From contig NZ_FNAM01000001.1 of the NCBI RefSeq assembly GCF_900101845.1, positions 186,001 through 250,000 on the forward strand: 64,000 bases of DNA, written 5' to 3'. A program made the translations under genes and the position numbers. The notes under the pieces are model-generated. The model was given only the letters and a program-made list of their open reading frames with translations. It ran no database searches and was not told the origin of the DNA. The DNA comes from Sporomusa acidovorans (lineage in GTDB: Bacteria; Bacillota; Negativicutes; Sporomusales; Sporomusaceae). Of the stretch, positions 35,621 to 45,759 are shown piece by piece; position 1 is the stretch's first letter, and each line of letters opens with the position of its first letter.

Positions 35621-36946
35621 TTACTTTTTTTCCGCCAATAAATCATAAGTAAAGCCTTGTATGATTTCTGCCCGCACGATATCTCCCGGTGCTAAGTCAC
35701 TAGCGTTTTCTACATAGACTCGTCCATCAACTTCAGGCGCTTCCCGGTACGACCTGCCAAACGCTACACGGGGCTCTTCCGGACTATGTCCTTCAATCAG
35801 GACTGTTAGTATTTTCCCCTCCATATTATGATTGATTTCCTCAGATATGCGGCATTGTAAAGACATTAATTCGTGATAACGATCTTCCTTGATCTGATCG
35901 GGTACTTGATTTTTCATCAGTGCGGCAGGTGTATTCTCTTCTTGCGAATACGTAAATATGCCAACCCGTTCAAATTTTTGTTCGAGTATAAAATTCTTTA
36001 ATGATTCAAAGTGTTGTTCGGCCTCACCGGGAAAACCGACAATAAATGAAGTGCGAATTGTTACGTCGGGAATAACGTTTCGAATTTTCTTAAGCAAATT
36101 TTCAATATCCGAACGGGTATCACGACGATTCATTGCTGACAATATTTCGTCATCAGCATGTTGCAATGGCAAATCAATATAGTTACAAATTTTAGGTTGA
36201 GCAGCAATGAATTCAATGAGTTCATCACTGAAATATTTAGGATAGCAATATAGCAGCCTGATCCAAAGAATTCCCTCAATTTTAACCAATTCATCAAGCA
36301 GCTTTAGAAGCTGTGGCTTATCATAAAGGTCGTGTCCATAACTGGTAGTGTCCTGAGCAATCAGGTTGATCTCTTTTACTCCTCGCTCAGCAAGTTTTTT
36401 TACTTCACTTACAATCGATTCCACAGGTCGACTTCGATATTTGCCACGGACCATCGGGATAACACAATAGGAACAACAGTTACTGCATCCTTCTGCTATT
36501 TTAACATAAGCACTATAAGCGGGAGTAGTGGTAATACGCCGCATAGTTTCATCATAAATAGTATCTGTTTCGCCGATGAGTAAAACACGTTTACCTGCCA
36601 ATACAGCGTTAACAGCTTCCATAATTCGATGCCATGCACCGGTGCCGATAATCGCTGAGATTTCAGGCAGCTCGTCTAATAATTCTTGCTGATAACGTTG
36701 GCCTAAACAGCCGGCGACAATGACTCCACGGCATTTGCCATGTTTATATTCAGCCATCTGCATAATAGTCGAGATAGATTCTTCTTTTGCAGAATCTATG
36801 AATCCACAGGTATTAACAATAAGTATATCGGCCTCCTGGGGATTATCGGTGATTCGGATCTCATTATCAGCTAAAATTCCCAGCATAACCTCAGTATCTA
36901 CTAAATTTTTGGCACATCCCAAACTAACAAAGCCTGCTGTAACCAT
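35621..36946 (-). CDS. rimO: Ribosomal protein S12 methylthiotransferase RimO
   Basis: RimO is a radical-SAM enzyme that methylthiolates an aspartate of S12. It shares its layout with MiaB: N-terminal cluster cysteines (SLGCAKNLVDTE, NTCGFIDSAKEES, VAGCLGQRY), radical-SAM EGCSNCCSYCVIPM and a C-terminal TRAM domain. SLGCAKN and CGFI are typical of RimO rather than MiaB. It starts 12 bases after the binding-protein gene's stop. Confidence 0.96.
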   Translation of the reverse strand: MVTAGFVSLGCAKNLVDTEVMLGILADNEIRITDNPQEADILIVNTCGFIDSAKEESISTIMQMAEYKHGKCRGVIVAGCLGQRYQQELLDELPEISAIIGTGAWHRIMEAVNAVLAGKRVLLIGETDTIYDETMRRITTTPAYSAYVKIAEGCSNCCSYCVIPMVRGKYRSRPVESIVSEVKKLAERGVKEINLIAQDTTSYGHDLYDKPQLLKLLDELVKIEGILWIRLLYCYPKYFSDELIEFIAAQPKICNYIDLPLQHADDEILSAMNRRDTRSDIENLLKKIRNVIPDVTIRTSFIVGFPGEAEQHFESLKNFILEQKFERVGIFTYSQEENTPAALMKNQVPDQIKEDRYHELMSLQCRISEEINHNMEGKILTVLIEGHSPEEPRVAFGRSYREAPEVDGRVYVENASDLAPGDIVRAEIIQGFTYDLLAEKK

Positions 36947-36958
36947 TATATGTTCCTC

Positions 36959-37987
36959 CTACTTTATTCCCAAACGTACTTGTACCCATTTATCTAGTAT
37001 TTTACTCTGTTGTTCAGGAGAATACATATCATGATGGTCAAGCAGTTTAATATTTTTCGTAGCAAATCCCCGATACATTTGTACTTCCGGATTTGTTGGC
37101 ATAAAATAAAATTTATGCTCGGCCATAACTGGTAAAACTTCATTCTGGGCAAGCCAATCAATAAATTGCCTAGCAGCCATTGAATGGACAGCCCCTCTAA
37201 CTAACCCTACGCCAGTCAATAAATAGGCGGTTCCGTCCTCAGGATAAATAATTTGTACAGGAAAACCATCTTTAACATAACGCATAGCTTCACTCTGCAC
37301 AGATATAGCAATATCAACTTCTCCCATACTGGCCATCCGGGCCGGCGTTGCCAAAAATTTAGCATATTGTACAATTTGCGGGTGAAGCTTTCTTAAGAAA
37401 TCCAAGGTTTGGTCTTCACCGTTAGCCGCGACAAGAGTGTATAATAAATTGGCAGCAGCATCGGCCGCTACGAAATCTGTTAAACCAAATCTTTGGTTGG
37501 CATCTTGCGGTAATTCCGACCATTTTGCTGGTTTTTTTGCTGTTGATTTAAGATAGTCTTTATTAACTGCAAAAACCACAGGATCATACCAAACTCCTAC
37601 CCAATAACCATCCGTATCCTGAAACATATTGGGAATTATATCAGTGTATTCAGATTGGTAAGGTACTAACAATGCGCTGCTACGGGCCTGTTTTAATGTT
37701 TTACGGTTAGCCAGGATAAGGTCAGCCTTAGGGGAAGACGATTCTTCTATCAGCCTAGCGAACAAGTCCTTTTCAGATAGAGGAGTAATATTGACCCTAA
37801 CATTGGCAATCTTTTCATATTCTTGAGCGATTACAGAGATTTGTTCAACAGGCAATGTCGTATAAACAGTAATTGTTGTTAGGCTATTTTCATTTTGCCT
37901 GCCGGCATAGCCTATAAGGTAAGTAGTCCCGGTAATAATCACTATGACGAAAAATGACATAACCAACAATGGCAGATAACGTTTCAT
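36959..37987 (-). CDS. Extracellular substrate-binding protein, iron(III) type
   Basis: The 342-residue protein begins with a membrane-spanning signal segment (LLVMSFFVIVIITGTTYLIG) and has the periplasmic-binding fold of the Fe3+ ABC family (TITVYTTLPVEQISVIAQEYEK, KADLILANRKT). There is no lipobox cysteine, so it may stay anchored by its N-terminus or be cleaved. No permease or ATPase gene is nearby, making it an orphan, and its ligand is unknown. Confidence 0.85.
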   Translation of the reverse strand: MKRYLPLLVMSFFVIVIITGTTYLIGYAGRQNENSLTTITVYTTLPVEQISVIAQEYEKIANVRVNITPLSEKDLFARLIEESSSPKADLILANRKTLKQARSSALLVPYQSEYTDIIPNMFQDTDGYWVGVWYDPVVFAVNKDYLKSTAKKPAKWSELPQDANQRFGLTDFVAADAAANLLYTLVAANGEDQTLDFLRKLHPQIVQYAKFLATPARMASMGEVDIAISVQSEAMRYVKDGFPVQIIYPEDGTAYLLTGVGLVRGAVHSMAARQFIDWLAQNEVLPVMAEHKFYFMPTNPEVQMYRGFATKNIKLLDHHDMYSPEQQSKILDKWVQVRLGIK

Positions 37988-38163
37988 AAGTTACCCCCGC
38001 ATAATCTAGTTAATAGATTTAAAAACTAAGGCAAACATATATACTATACCTTTAATTTCTTCTTTATGCAAGTCCCAATCCCTTCCTAAAGCAGGGAAGT
38101 AACAACTTATTTTAAAAGTTAGTTCATTATGATAGAATTAAAACTGTGAAAGGAGTTGATTTT

Positions 38164-38556
38164 GTGACAGATAAGCCCTCACTGTGGTCTTTCCTCCATC
38201 CGGATTTGACATTACGCTTGCTAATCGTAGTAGCCTTTCTATTACTTATAGCTATTGGCTATTCATTTGGCATCTATGATGGACTGCTTCATGATGACTT
38301 CACCGCTGCCTTTAATTCCTTCCTTGCTTTCCTACTTTATGCTATCCCTGCTTTTGGGTTATTGCGTCTAAAACGCTGGGCCCGCCTATTTGAATTACTA
38401 TTATCCATAATTTTTGTAGTAATCGGGTTTGTCATCATGTTTGGTTACAATATGACTATGGGGATTATGACCCTAGTTCCGCACGGTCTAATTGCCATCT
38501 ATCTATTATCAAATGATTGCCGTGGTGCGTTTGGGTTGGTAAAAAAAGAAGGCTAG
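38164..38556 (+). CDS. Hypothetical integral membrane protein
   Basis: The ~130-residue protein has four predicted membrane helices ([20 protein letters not shown] and three more). The GTG at 38164 fits the AAAGGAG site better than the GTG at 38146. It is one of few plus-strand genes here, divergent from the binding-protein gene and convergent with ygiQ. I do not recognise the family. Confidence 0.65.
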   Translation: MTDKPSLWSFLHPDLTLRLLIVVAFLLLIAIGYSFGIYDGLLHDDFTAAFNSFLAFLLYAIPAFGLLRLKRWARLFELLLSIIFVVIGFVIMFGYNMTMGIMTLVPHGLIAIYLLSNDCRGAFGLVKKEG

Positions 38557-38575
38557 AATTTAGCTCTAGTCTTTT
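38546..38575. terminator. Shared terminator over two overlapping stop codons
   Basis: AAGGCTAGA pairs with TCTAGTCTT (one G-T pair) and A and T runs flank the stem. The palindrome CTAG at 38553-38556 holds the stop codons of both convergent genes. Confidence 0.75.
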
Positions 38576-40451
38576 TTTTTGTTTTTTTACTCCGTGAAGG
38601 ATGTAAACTCCGGGCATTACTTACCATTTCCTTGTGTCTTGCATAAGTATTATCCTTATTTCGTGGCGGACGAACTAGACATTTAGGTCCGAAACCAATT
38701 AAATCCTGCCTATTTGCTTTAACAAGCGCTTCATAAACCAAATGATAATTTTGGGGATTACGGTATTGCAATAATGCTCGCTGCAAACTTTTATCATGAG
38801 AATTTTTTGCAATATACACTTTTTCGCCTGTTAAGGGATGTATACCCGTATAATACATACATGTTGATAGACTTCCAGGAGTCGGAATAAAGTCTTGTAC
38901 TTGTTCTGGATTATAGCCGGTATCACGGAGAAATTCGGCCATTTCAATCGCTTCTTTGAGTCCGGAACCAGGATGGCTGGACATTAAATAGGGAACTAAA
39001 TACTGCTTTTTTCCCAGTTTTTTATTTATCTGTTCATAAAGCGTTTTAAATTTTAGATATGTTTCTTTACCAGACTTACCCATTAAATTGGTAACCTTGG
39101 GAGAAATATGTTCAGGAGCAACTTTTAGTTGACCACTAACATGAAACTCGCATAATTCTCGCAAGAACTCCCTGTCGTTAGCTGCTAATAGATAGTCATA
39201 GCGCAAGCCTGACCGAATAAAAACTTTTTTGATTCCGGGAATTTTCCTGATTTCTCTAAGCAATTCCAAATAACTATGATGATTCGTGTTTAAATTTTTG
39301 CATGGCCTAGGGAATAAGCATTGTTTATTTCGGCAAGTCCCTCTGTCATTTTGTTGTTCACATGCAGGCTGACGAAAGTTAGCTGTAGGGCCGCCGACAT
39401 CGTGTATATAGCCTTTAAAATCTGGTAATTTAACAATTTGTCTAGCTTCCTGCAATATTGATTCCTGGCTGCGGCTCTGGATTATTCTTCCCTGGTGTGC
39501 ATATAAAGCACAAAAGGAGCAACTCCCATAACATCCTCGGTGACTAACAATACTAAATTTTACTTCTTGAATAGCTGGAACACCACCGGCTGCTTCATAG
39601 GCAGGATGATAGGTACGCTCATAGGGCAAATCATAAATCTCATCCATTTCAGCAGTGGAAAGAGGCATAGCTGGTGGATTTTGCACAACATATTGGTCTC
39701 CATGTTTTTGGACTACGGTTTTCCCTCTGATAGCATCTTGTTCTAAATATTGGATTTTAAAAGCTTCCGCAAAATCCGTTTTACTGGTAATAACATCTTG
39801 ATAACTTGGCGTCTCAACATAATCCCAAAGATGTTCTATTGATTCTGCAGGATAGCATGTTCCCGGTATTTCACGGATGTTTTTAATCGGCATACCTACG
39901 GACAACTGCTTGGCTAATTCTTTAATTTGACTTTCACCCATGCCATAAATCAATAAGTCGGCCCTACTGTCAATTAAAATTGACCGTCGTACGCTATCTG
40001 ACCAGTAATCGTAATGAGCAAAACGTCGTAGACTGGCCTCAATCCCCCCAATAATAAGCGGCGTATTTTTCCAGATTTCCTTTAGCCGGTTGCAATAAAC
40101 AATTGTCGCCCGTTCTGGCCGTAATCCAGGACGGCCTCCGGGCGAATAATTATCGATACTGCGATATTTTTTAGCTGCAGTATACTTATTAAGCATAGAA
40201 TCAAGATTGCCTGCTGAAACAAGTATTCCCAGGCGAGGCTTCCCAAGGCGTTTAAAATCATTAGTTGAACGCCAATTCGGCTGGGCAATTATCCCAACCT
40301 TATAACCGTACTTTTCTAGCAACCTACAAATAATAGCCGGACCAAAGCTGGGGTGGTCAACATAAGCATCCCCACTTATAAATAAAAAGTCCAATTGTTG
40401 CCAGCCTCGTTTTGTCATTTCTTCTTTGGTCATTGGTAAGAAATCTGTCAT
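38553..40451 (-). CDS. ygiQ: YgiQ family radical SAM protein
   Basis: The 632-residue protein has the UPF0313/YgiQ layout: an N-terminal cobalamin-binding-like region ([19 protein letters not shown]), the radical-SAM cluster motif [18 protein letters not shown], and a conserved C-terminal part ending in a basic tail. Its reaction is unknown. It lies 21 bases after the rodZ-like gene and ends in the shared terminator. Confidence 0.93.
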   Translation of the reverse strand: MTDFLPMTKEEMTKRGWQQLDFLFISGDAYVDHPSFGPAIICRLLEKYGYKVGIIAQPNWRSTNDFKRLGKPRLGILVSAGNLDSMLNKYTAAKKYRSIDNYSPGGRPGLRPERATIVYCNRLKEIWKNTPLIIGGIEASLRRFAHYDYWSDSVRRSILIDSRADLLIYGMGESQIKELAKQLSVGMPIKNIREIPGTCYPAESIEHLWDYVETPSYQDVITSKTDFAEAFKIQYLEQDAIRGKTVVQKHGDQYVVQNPPAMPLSTAEMDEIYDLPYERTYHPAYEAAGGVPAIQEVKFSIVSHRGCYGSCSFCALYAHQGRIIQSRSQESILQEARQIVKLPDFKGYIHDVGGPTANFRQPACEQQNDRGTCRNKQCLFPRPCKNLNTNHHSYLELLREIRKIPGIKKVFIRSGLRYDYLLAANDREFLRELCEFHVSGQLKVAPEHISPKVTNLMGKSGKETYLKFKTLYEQINKKLGKKQYLVPYLMSSHPGSGLKEAIEMAEFLRDTGYNPEQVQDFIPTPGSLSTCMYYTGIHPLTGEKVYIAKNSHDKSLQRALLQYRNPQNYHLVYEALVKANRQDLIGFGPKCLVRPPRNKDNTYARHKEMVSNARSLHPSRSKKTKKKTRAKF

Positions 40452-40472
40452 GTTGCTAGATTTACCTCATTC

Positions 40473-41219
40473 CTATTGTATTCCAGCCTGTGTAAATGTT
40501 TTGACCACGACTTCACCATTATTACCGATTTTACCCATTGGTTTCCCATTGTATACTAAATCAACTACACCGGCATTACCAAATTTAATCGATAGTTTAT
40601 TGGTTGCTTCCCAAGTCAGTGATTCACCATTTTTAGGAGTACCTTCATAGATTTCTTTGCCATCGGCAACGATTTGTGTCCAGCATTGTGCACTATATTT
40701 AGCGGTAACAACCACCTTGTTAGCTACCGGATTGGCCGGAGCCGGCTGTGTTCCCTCTTGTACTTTTGCCGGCGTTTGTTGTTGGGTAGCCGCTGGCGGA
40801 GGATTCTGGGCGGGAGGAGTCGGTGCAGGCTGCTCACTTCCCGCTGACCACCAAGCTAACCCCGCTGCAATCAAAACTACCAAAACTATCCCCACAACCC
40901 ATTTTGTCAACCCACCACCATTTGACGGAGATTTCATTGGTACCGGCTCTTGCGGCGGATTTACCGCAGGCACTTCTTCCTTTGTCTGGCCTTTATTTTG
41001 ACGGTACAACTCCATTACTGCCTGTGGATCAAGTCCCAAAAAAGTAGCATAATTCCGAATAAACCCCTTTAAATATACTTCACCGGGAATAATCGCATAG
41101 TTACCTTCTTCAATAGCATTAAGATAAAGCGCCCTAATACTTATTGCACTCTCAACATCTTTGACGGACAGGGCTTTTTTTAAACGTTCTTCGCGCAAAA
41201 ATTCCCCTACTGTTTGCAA
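40473..41219 (-). CDS. rodZ: RodZ-like helix-turn-helix membrane protein
   Basis: The 248-residue protein has a cytoplasmic helix-turn-helix (~1-75), one membrane helix (WVVGIVLVVLIAAGLAWW near 107-124), a Pro/Gln-rich external linker and a C-terminal DUF4115 beta domain. This is the RodZ/YmfM layout; RodZ links MreB to the elongation machinery. TTG start after GGGGAGG. It follows mnmH by five bases. Confidence 0.88.
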   Translation of the reverse strand: MQTVGEFLREERLKKALSVKDVESAISIRALYLNAIEEGNYAIIPGEVYLKGFIRNYATFLGLDPQAVMELYRQNKGQTKEEVPAVNPPQEPVPMKSPSNGGGLTKWVVGIVLVVLIAAGLAWWSAGSEQPAPTPPAQNPPPAATQQQTPAKVQEGTQPAPANPVANKVVVTAKYSAQCWTQIVADGKEIYEGTPKNGESLTWEATNKLSIKFGNAGVVDLVYNGKPMGKIGNNGEVVVKTFTQAGIQ

Positions 41220-41224
41220 TACAA

Positions 41225-42286
41225 CTACCTCCCCAACTGTTGTAAGTATTGGATTATTGTTTCTGTCGCTTGATTCACTTCATCAGCGCTTATTAATAAC
41301 TCATAATTTGCAAGATCCGATTTTTCATAACCGTACATCGGATCATAGTATTCTATGAGCAAATCCTTAACGACTGTCCGAATTTGCCCTGAATTAAAAT
41401 CTTTTAGCAATCTATCGGTTTTTTTATTACCAAGACGTTTACGCAAGGAATTAATGCTGCTTATTATCGCCTCGTCATTATCTTGATCTTGGTAAACATC
41501 CAAATATTCCTCAATTAATCTGTCTATTCTTATTTCCATATTAGTTGATAACAATAATCGCTTGCCCTGCTTCATAGCCTTATAAAAACACTCAGGCAGA
41601 TATACATTCCCAATACGCTTACTTTCACACTCAACTACTATATAAGGCTGATTATTTAGCCTATCAAGTTCCTGCAGTAACATTGCATCAAAATTTTGAG
41701 CTGTTGCCGACTTACCTAAACCAATTTGACCAAAAACTGATCCTCTGTGATTAGCCAAATGCTCCAAATCAATTGCGGAAAAATTGCGTTTAGCAAGCTG
41801 CCTGATAATCATGGTTTTCCCAGTTCCGGTGGAACCGCAAAGAACTATAATTGTCGGTTTAACTTCATATTGTTTTAATCTGTCTAAGACATATTGACGA
41901 TAGGCCTTATAGCCGTTTAAAAGTTGAAGAGACGGTACTCCCATCATTTCCAGCACACTCACTACGGCTTTAGAACGCATACCTCCTCGCCAGCAATATA
42001 CTACAATATTTTGTTTTTCCTTATAAAGCCGGCGAATTTGTTCAATCATAGCCGGCAACTTTGTGGAAGCAAATGAAAGTCCCATCTGTTTAGCATCTTC
42101 GACACTAACTTGCTTATAAAGTGTTCCCACTTGGGCCCGTTCGTCATTGCTAAATAACGGAATATTCACGGCACCGGGAATATGACCGCCGTCATATTCC
42201 ACTGGTGAACGTACATCTATAAAAACCGTTTTATCCAACTCTACTGCGTCTTCAACTCGAATTATATTTACAATAAAAATCACCAC
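41225..42286 (-). CDS. mnmH: tRNA 2-selenouridine synthase MnmH
   Basis: MnmH replaces sulfur of 2-thiouridine at tRNA position 34 with selenium via a geranylated intermediate. The N-terminal rhodanese domain has the catalytic cysteine in VYCWRGGMRSKA, and the C-terminal domain has a P-loop (GSTGTGKT). The selenophosphate donor gene selD is not in the window. The GTG at 42286 has no good ribosome binding site; an ATT at 42274, five bases after GGTGA, would give (M)VNIIRVEDA, closer to the family start, so the beginning is uncertain. Confidence 0.93.
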   Translation of the reverse strand: MVIFIVNIIRVEDAVELDKTVFIDVRSPVEYDGGHIPGAVNIPLFSNDERAQVGTLYKQVSVEDAKQMGLSFASTKLPAMIEQIRRLYKEKQNIVVYCWRGGMRSKAVVSVLEMMGVPSLQLLNGYKAYRQYVLDRLKQYEVKPTIIVLCGSTGTGKTMIIRQLAKRNFSAIDLEHLANHRGSVFGQIGLGKSATAQNFDAMLLQELDRLNNQPYIVVECESKRIGNVYLPECFYKAMKQGKRLLLSTNMEIRIDRLIEEYLDVYQDQDNDEAIISSINSLRKRLGNKKTDRLLKDFNSGQIRTVVKDLLIEYYDPMYGYEKSDLANYELLISADEVNQATETIIQYLQQLGR

Positions 42287-42327
42287 TACTTATTTTACCC
42301 TGTCAATAAATGCTATAGGCCTAACAG

Positions 42328-44496
42328 CTATTTATTGTTGAAATACCTTGAATAAACTTGCTCGGATGTCATAATTATCTCTCGCGCCTTACTACCAACA
42401 TTAGGACCTACAATTTTCATTTCTTCCATGGTATCAATCAAACGCGCAGCCCTTGTATAGCCCACCCGAAACTTTCGCTGAAGCATTGAGACCGATGCTT
42501 GCCCCGTTTCTAAAACCATGCGTACAGCTTCTTCCAGTAATTCATCCTCAAAATGAGCTTGTTGCTCCTTGCCTGCAGTATGTCCGCTTTCAACTGTAGT
42601 TACCCCATCATTATATTCCGGTTCGGCCTGTTCTTTAATATAGCTGACTAAGTCTTCAACCTCATTATCGGAAATAAAGGCTCCTTGTACCCTAAGAGGT
42701 TTAGCCGCACCGACAGGATAAAACAGCATATCACCCTTTCCTAACAGTTTTTCAGCTCCAGCCATATCTAAAATAGTACGTGAATCAATCTGCGATGAAA
42801 CTGCAAAAGAAATACGCGAAGGCACATTAGCCTTGATTGTTCCGGTAATGACATCAACGGAGGGACGCTGGGTAGCAAGAACTAAATGTAATCCCGCTGC
42901 TCTTGCCTTTTGTGCCAGTCGGCAAATAGCATCCTCGACGTCAACAGGAGCTACCATCATTAAATCGGCAAGCTCATCAATAATAATTACAATCAAAGGC
43001 AGCCGTCCATCCTGATTAAGGTCATTATAGCGGGAAATATCACGTACTCCCGCAGTAGCAAAAACTTCATAACGGCGTTCCATCTCTTGTACTGCCCAAT
43101 TTAAGGCCGAAGCCGCTTTTTTCGAATCAGTTACTACAGGCGTTAATAGATGGGGAATACCATTATAATTAGACAATTCTACCATTTTGGGGTCAATCAG
43201 TACTAATTTTACTTCATCGGGGCGAGCCTTAAATAGAATACTGGTAATCAAAGTATTAATGCAAACACTTTTCCCGGAACCAGTAGCACCGGCTACTAGT
43301 AAATGCGGCATTTTCGCAAGGTCAGTAACGATTGGCTGTCCTGCAATATCTTTGCCTAAAGCAACTGTTAAACAGGAAGAAGTGCGTTGAAACTCATCAG
43401 TTTCTATAACTTCCCGTAACGCAACACCAGATAATTCTTTATTGGGCACCTCTATCCCAATAGCTGCCTTTCCGGGAATAGGAGCCTCAATCCTGACCCC
43501 TGATGATGCTAGTTTCAGCGCTAAGTCGTCAGACAGATTGACTATTTTGCTGACTTTTACACCCGCCGCTGGTTCTAACTCATAACGGGTAACCGTCGGA
43601 CCTTGACAAGTATTAATAACGCGGGCACTAACCCCAAAGCTGTCAAGAGTTTGTTCAAGTATGTGCTTATTATCGGCAACCTCTTTTGAAACCTTGTTCA
43701 GCCGAGGCCGGCTTGGTTTTTTCAATAATGACACTGGCGGCAATCCATAATCAGAATTAGCATCGGCAGCAGGCGTCTCATTTTCTACCGTAAAAGTCTG
43801 TGCGGAAGCTTGTTCAACCGTTGAACCAAAATCAGCTGTACTATTTTCTATTTTATGTCTCTGAACAGTGAATTCAGGCTTATCATCACGCTGTTGATCA
43901 TAAAACACCGGTTGGTGCCGTTCTTCCTGCTCTGAGAAGATTGTCTCTGTCGACGCAGCAATAGCTTCTCTTGCCGAAGTTAAACTATCCACTGTCCTTT
44001 TTTTAGCCATTAAAATTGTTTCTGCCAGCGACCATGTTGTAGTCATCAATATTGCGCAAAGCAATAAGGCTGAGAGCACAATAATCGTGCCATGTACCCC
44101 CAATAGTTTACGCAATGAAAAAAGGATCATGCCGCCGGTTAAGCCACCGCCCGCAATCAAACTCTCAGGCATAATTTCATATCCAACCGGAACTCTAATA
44201 TGATGATAAATAGCTAAAGCAACCAAATAGAATAGCAATAACCCCCAAAACTTAACAGAATATCGAATTGAATTTTTTGCTACAATGTACTTTAATCCAA
44301 TGACAAAAAGCACTACAGGTACGACTACGGCGCCAATTCCAAACGTATATTTGAGAATTTTTGCTATAAATAGCCCGAGTGGGCCAACGTTTAGGCCTAT
44401 CAGGCTGATTAACGCTAAAATTCCTCCTGTAACCATCGTAATGCCGAATAGTTCATGTCTTAACTCAGGAGTTAACTGTGTCAACCATTTAGGCAA
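42328..44496 (-). CDS. ftsK: DNA translocase FtsK/SpoIIIE
   Basis: The 722-residue ATPase pumps DNA through the division or sporulation septum. About four or five N-terminal membrane helices (to ~165) precede a variable linker, the alpha/beta motor (Walker [13 protein letters not shown], Walker [12 protein letters not shown]) and the C-terminal gamma winged helix that reads KOPS/SRS ([19 protein letters not shown]). TTG start after AGAGGTGG. In a spore former it probably also moves the chromosome into the forespore. Confidence 0.96.
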   Translation of the reverse strand: MPKWLTQLTPELRHELFGITMVTGGILALISLIGLNVGPLGLFIAKILKYTFGIGAVVVPVVLFVIGLKYIVAKNSIRYSVKFWGLLLFYLVALAIYHHIRVPVGYEIMPESLIAGGGLTGGMILFSLRKLLGVHGTIIVLSALLLCAILMTTTWSLAETILMAKKRTVDSLTSAREAIAASTETIFSEQEERHQPVFYDQQRDDKPEFTVQRHKIENSTADFGSTVEQASAQTFTVENETPAADANSDYGLPPVSLLKKPSRPRLNKVSKEVADNKHILEQTLDSFGVSARVINTCQGPTVTRYELEPAAGVKVSKIVNLSDDLALKLASSGVRIEAPIPGKAAIGIEVPNKELSGVALREVIETDEFQRTSSCLTVALGKDIAGQPIVTDLAKMPHLLVAGATGSGKSVCINTLITSILFKARPDEVKLVLIDPKMVELSNYNGIPHLLTPVVTDSKKAASALNWAVQEMERRYEVFATAGVRDISRYNDLNQDGRLPLIVIIIDELADLMMVAPVDVEDAICRLAQKARAAGLHLVLATQRPSVDVITGTIKANVPSRISFAVSSQIDSRTILDMAGAEKLLGKGDMLFYPVGAAKPLRVQGAFISDNEVEDLVSYIKEQAEPEYNDGVTTVESGHTAGKEQQAHFEDELLEEAVRMVLETGQASVSMLQRKFRVGYTRAARLIDTMEEMKIVGPNVGSKAREIIMTSEQVYSRYFNNK

Positions 44497-44574
44497 AACA
44501 TACCACCTCTAACATTATTCTGTTCTACATAATGATAAAAATTCCTTTATTTTTATCTTTTTGTTCTCTATAAA

Positions 44575-44607
44575 AGAAAAGAAGCTCCCTTTTATGAGAG
44601 CCCTTCT
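44575..44607 (-). terminator. Terminator after ylzJ
   Basis: GAAGGGCTC and GGAGCTTC pair with one bulge and run into a TTTTCTTTT tail on the minus strand; the stem overlaps the last codons of ylzJ. Confidence 0.5.
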
Positions 44608-44825
44608 ACTACCGGTTTAAATGTAATGATCTGTCCTGGTTGCAATTCATTACGGAGATAATCAGCGGGATCAGTTGTAAGTAAACGAACTACGCGAAAT
44701 TCATTATGTGATATTTTTTCCGCCAACACTTTCTGGCCTAAATACTCAATTTCTTCGCAAGGAATAACGGGTTGATTTTTACCTGCAAATATTATATCTT
44801 CCGGTACGATTGTCCAGAGAATCAC
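44592..44825 (-). CDS. ylzJ: YlzJ-like protein
   Basis: The 77-residue protein matches the YlzJ family (MILWTIVPEDIIF, VVRLLTTDPADYL, LQPG near the end). It shares one base with the stop of tepA, the same pairing seen in Bacillus. The GTG start is inferred from that overlap. Function is unknown. Confidence 0.85.
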   Translation of the reverse strand: MILWTIVPEDIIFAGKNQPVIPCEEIEYLGQKVLAEKISHNEFRVVRLLTTDPADYLRNELQPGQIITFKPVVEGLS

Positions 44826-45616
44826 TATTGCTTCAGCCCCTTATTTTCTTTATGTGCTTTATAGGCTTCAATCAGTTCCTGCAACTTATTCAGTGCCTGT
44901 GAGACACCGCCGATTTCGTCAATTAACCCGTATCTTACCGCATCACGCCCGCCTACGGAAGTGCCAATATCCCGGGATAACTCGCCGGTTTTGTATAAAA
45001 GTTCCTTCCACTTCTTTTCACTGATATTAGAATGGCTTACGACAAATTTATTGACTCGCTCCTGCATCTTTTCAAGGTAGTCAAATGAACTGGGAGCGCC
45101 AATTACCAAACCGGTAAGTCGAATGGGATGAATTGTCATAGTAGCACTTTCAACAATAAACGAATAAGTTGCTGATACAGCAATCGGTGCCCCAATACTG
45201 TGGCCACCGCCTAATACTATCGATACAGTCGGTTTTGACATACTAGCGATCATCTCAGCAATGGCTAAACCGGCTTCAACATCCCCGCCGACAGTATTTA
45301 ATACTAATAATAGACCGTCAATATCATTCGCCTGCTCAATTGCCACAAGCTGCGGCATCACATGCTCATATTTTGTTGTTTTATTTTGGGGAGGCAACAC
45401 CATGTGGCCTTCAATTTGACCAATAATTGTCATCACATGAATATTGGTTTTTGCAGTTGGTACTTCGGTAGAACCTAATTCTTGGATAGTTTCAGTTGTC
45501 CCCACTTTTTTGGCTTGGCGGCTTTTTTTCGGATTTTCAACAGGTGACGGATTGGCATGCGGATCTTCAGGATTAGTACCCGGAGGAGCAATTACCGGAT
45601 TATCATTTACTATCAT
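44825..45616 (-). CDS. tepA: ClpP-class serine protease, TepA type
   Basis: The 263-residue protein has an N-terminal Pro/Lys-rich tail (~1-55) and a ClpP/crotonase fold with the nucleophile serine in [11 protein letters not shown] and a Gly-rich oxyanion region ([15 protein letters not shown]). TepA-type proteins have been linked to export and sporulation. GGAGGGAT precedes the ATG. It is between RNase J and ylzJ as in other Firmicutes. Confidence 0.9.
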   Translation of the reverse strand: MIVNDNPVIAPPGTNPEDPHANPSPVENPKKSRQAKKVGTTETIQELGSTEVPTAKTNIHVMTIIGQIEGHMVLPPQNKTTKYEHVMPQLVAIEQANDIDGLLLVLNTVGGDVEAGLAIAEMIASMSKPTVSIVLGGGHSIGAPIAVSATYSFIVESATMTIHPIRLTGLVIGAPSSFDYLEKMQERVNKFVVSHSNISEKKWKELLYKTGELSRDIGTSVGGRDAVRYGLIDEIGGVSQALNKLQELIEAYKAHKENKGLKQ

Positions 45617-45699
45617 ACAAAATATCCCTCCAGCTCATTAACTACTCATTTTATCATAGATAGTATTGACACTGACAAGAATTTCATACTGATAGCGAA

Positions 45700-45757
45700 T
45701 TAAATAAATAGCCCTGGTCTGTTAAGCGGATGATCCGCAAACAGCACAAGGCTTATT
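45700..45757 (-). terminator. RNase J terminator
   Basis: A layered stem with a perfect GCGGATGATCCGC core, CTGTT/AACAG above it and an outer AATAAATAGCC pairing is followed by an AT-rich tail just after the rnj stop. Confidence 0.65.
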
Positions 45758-45759
45758 TA

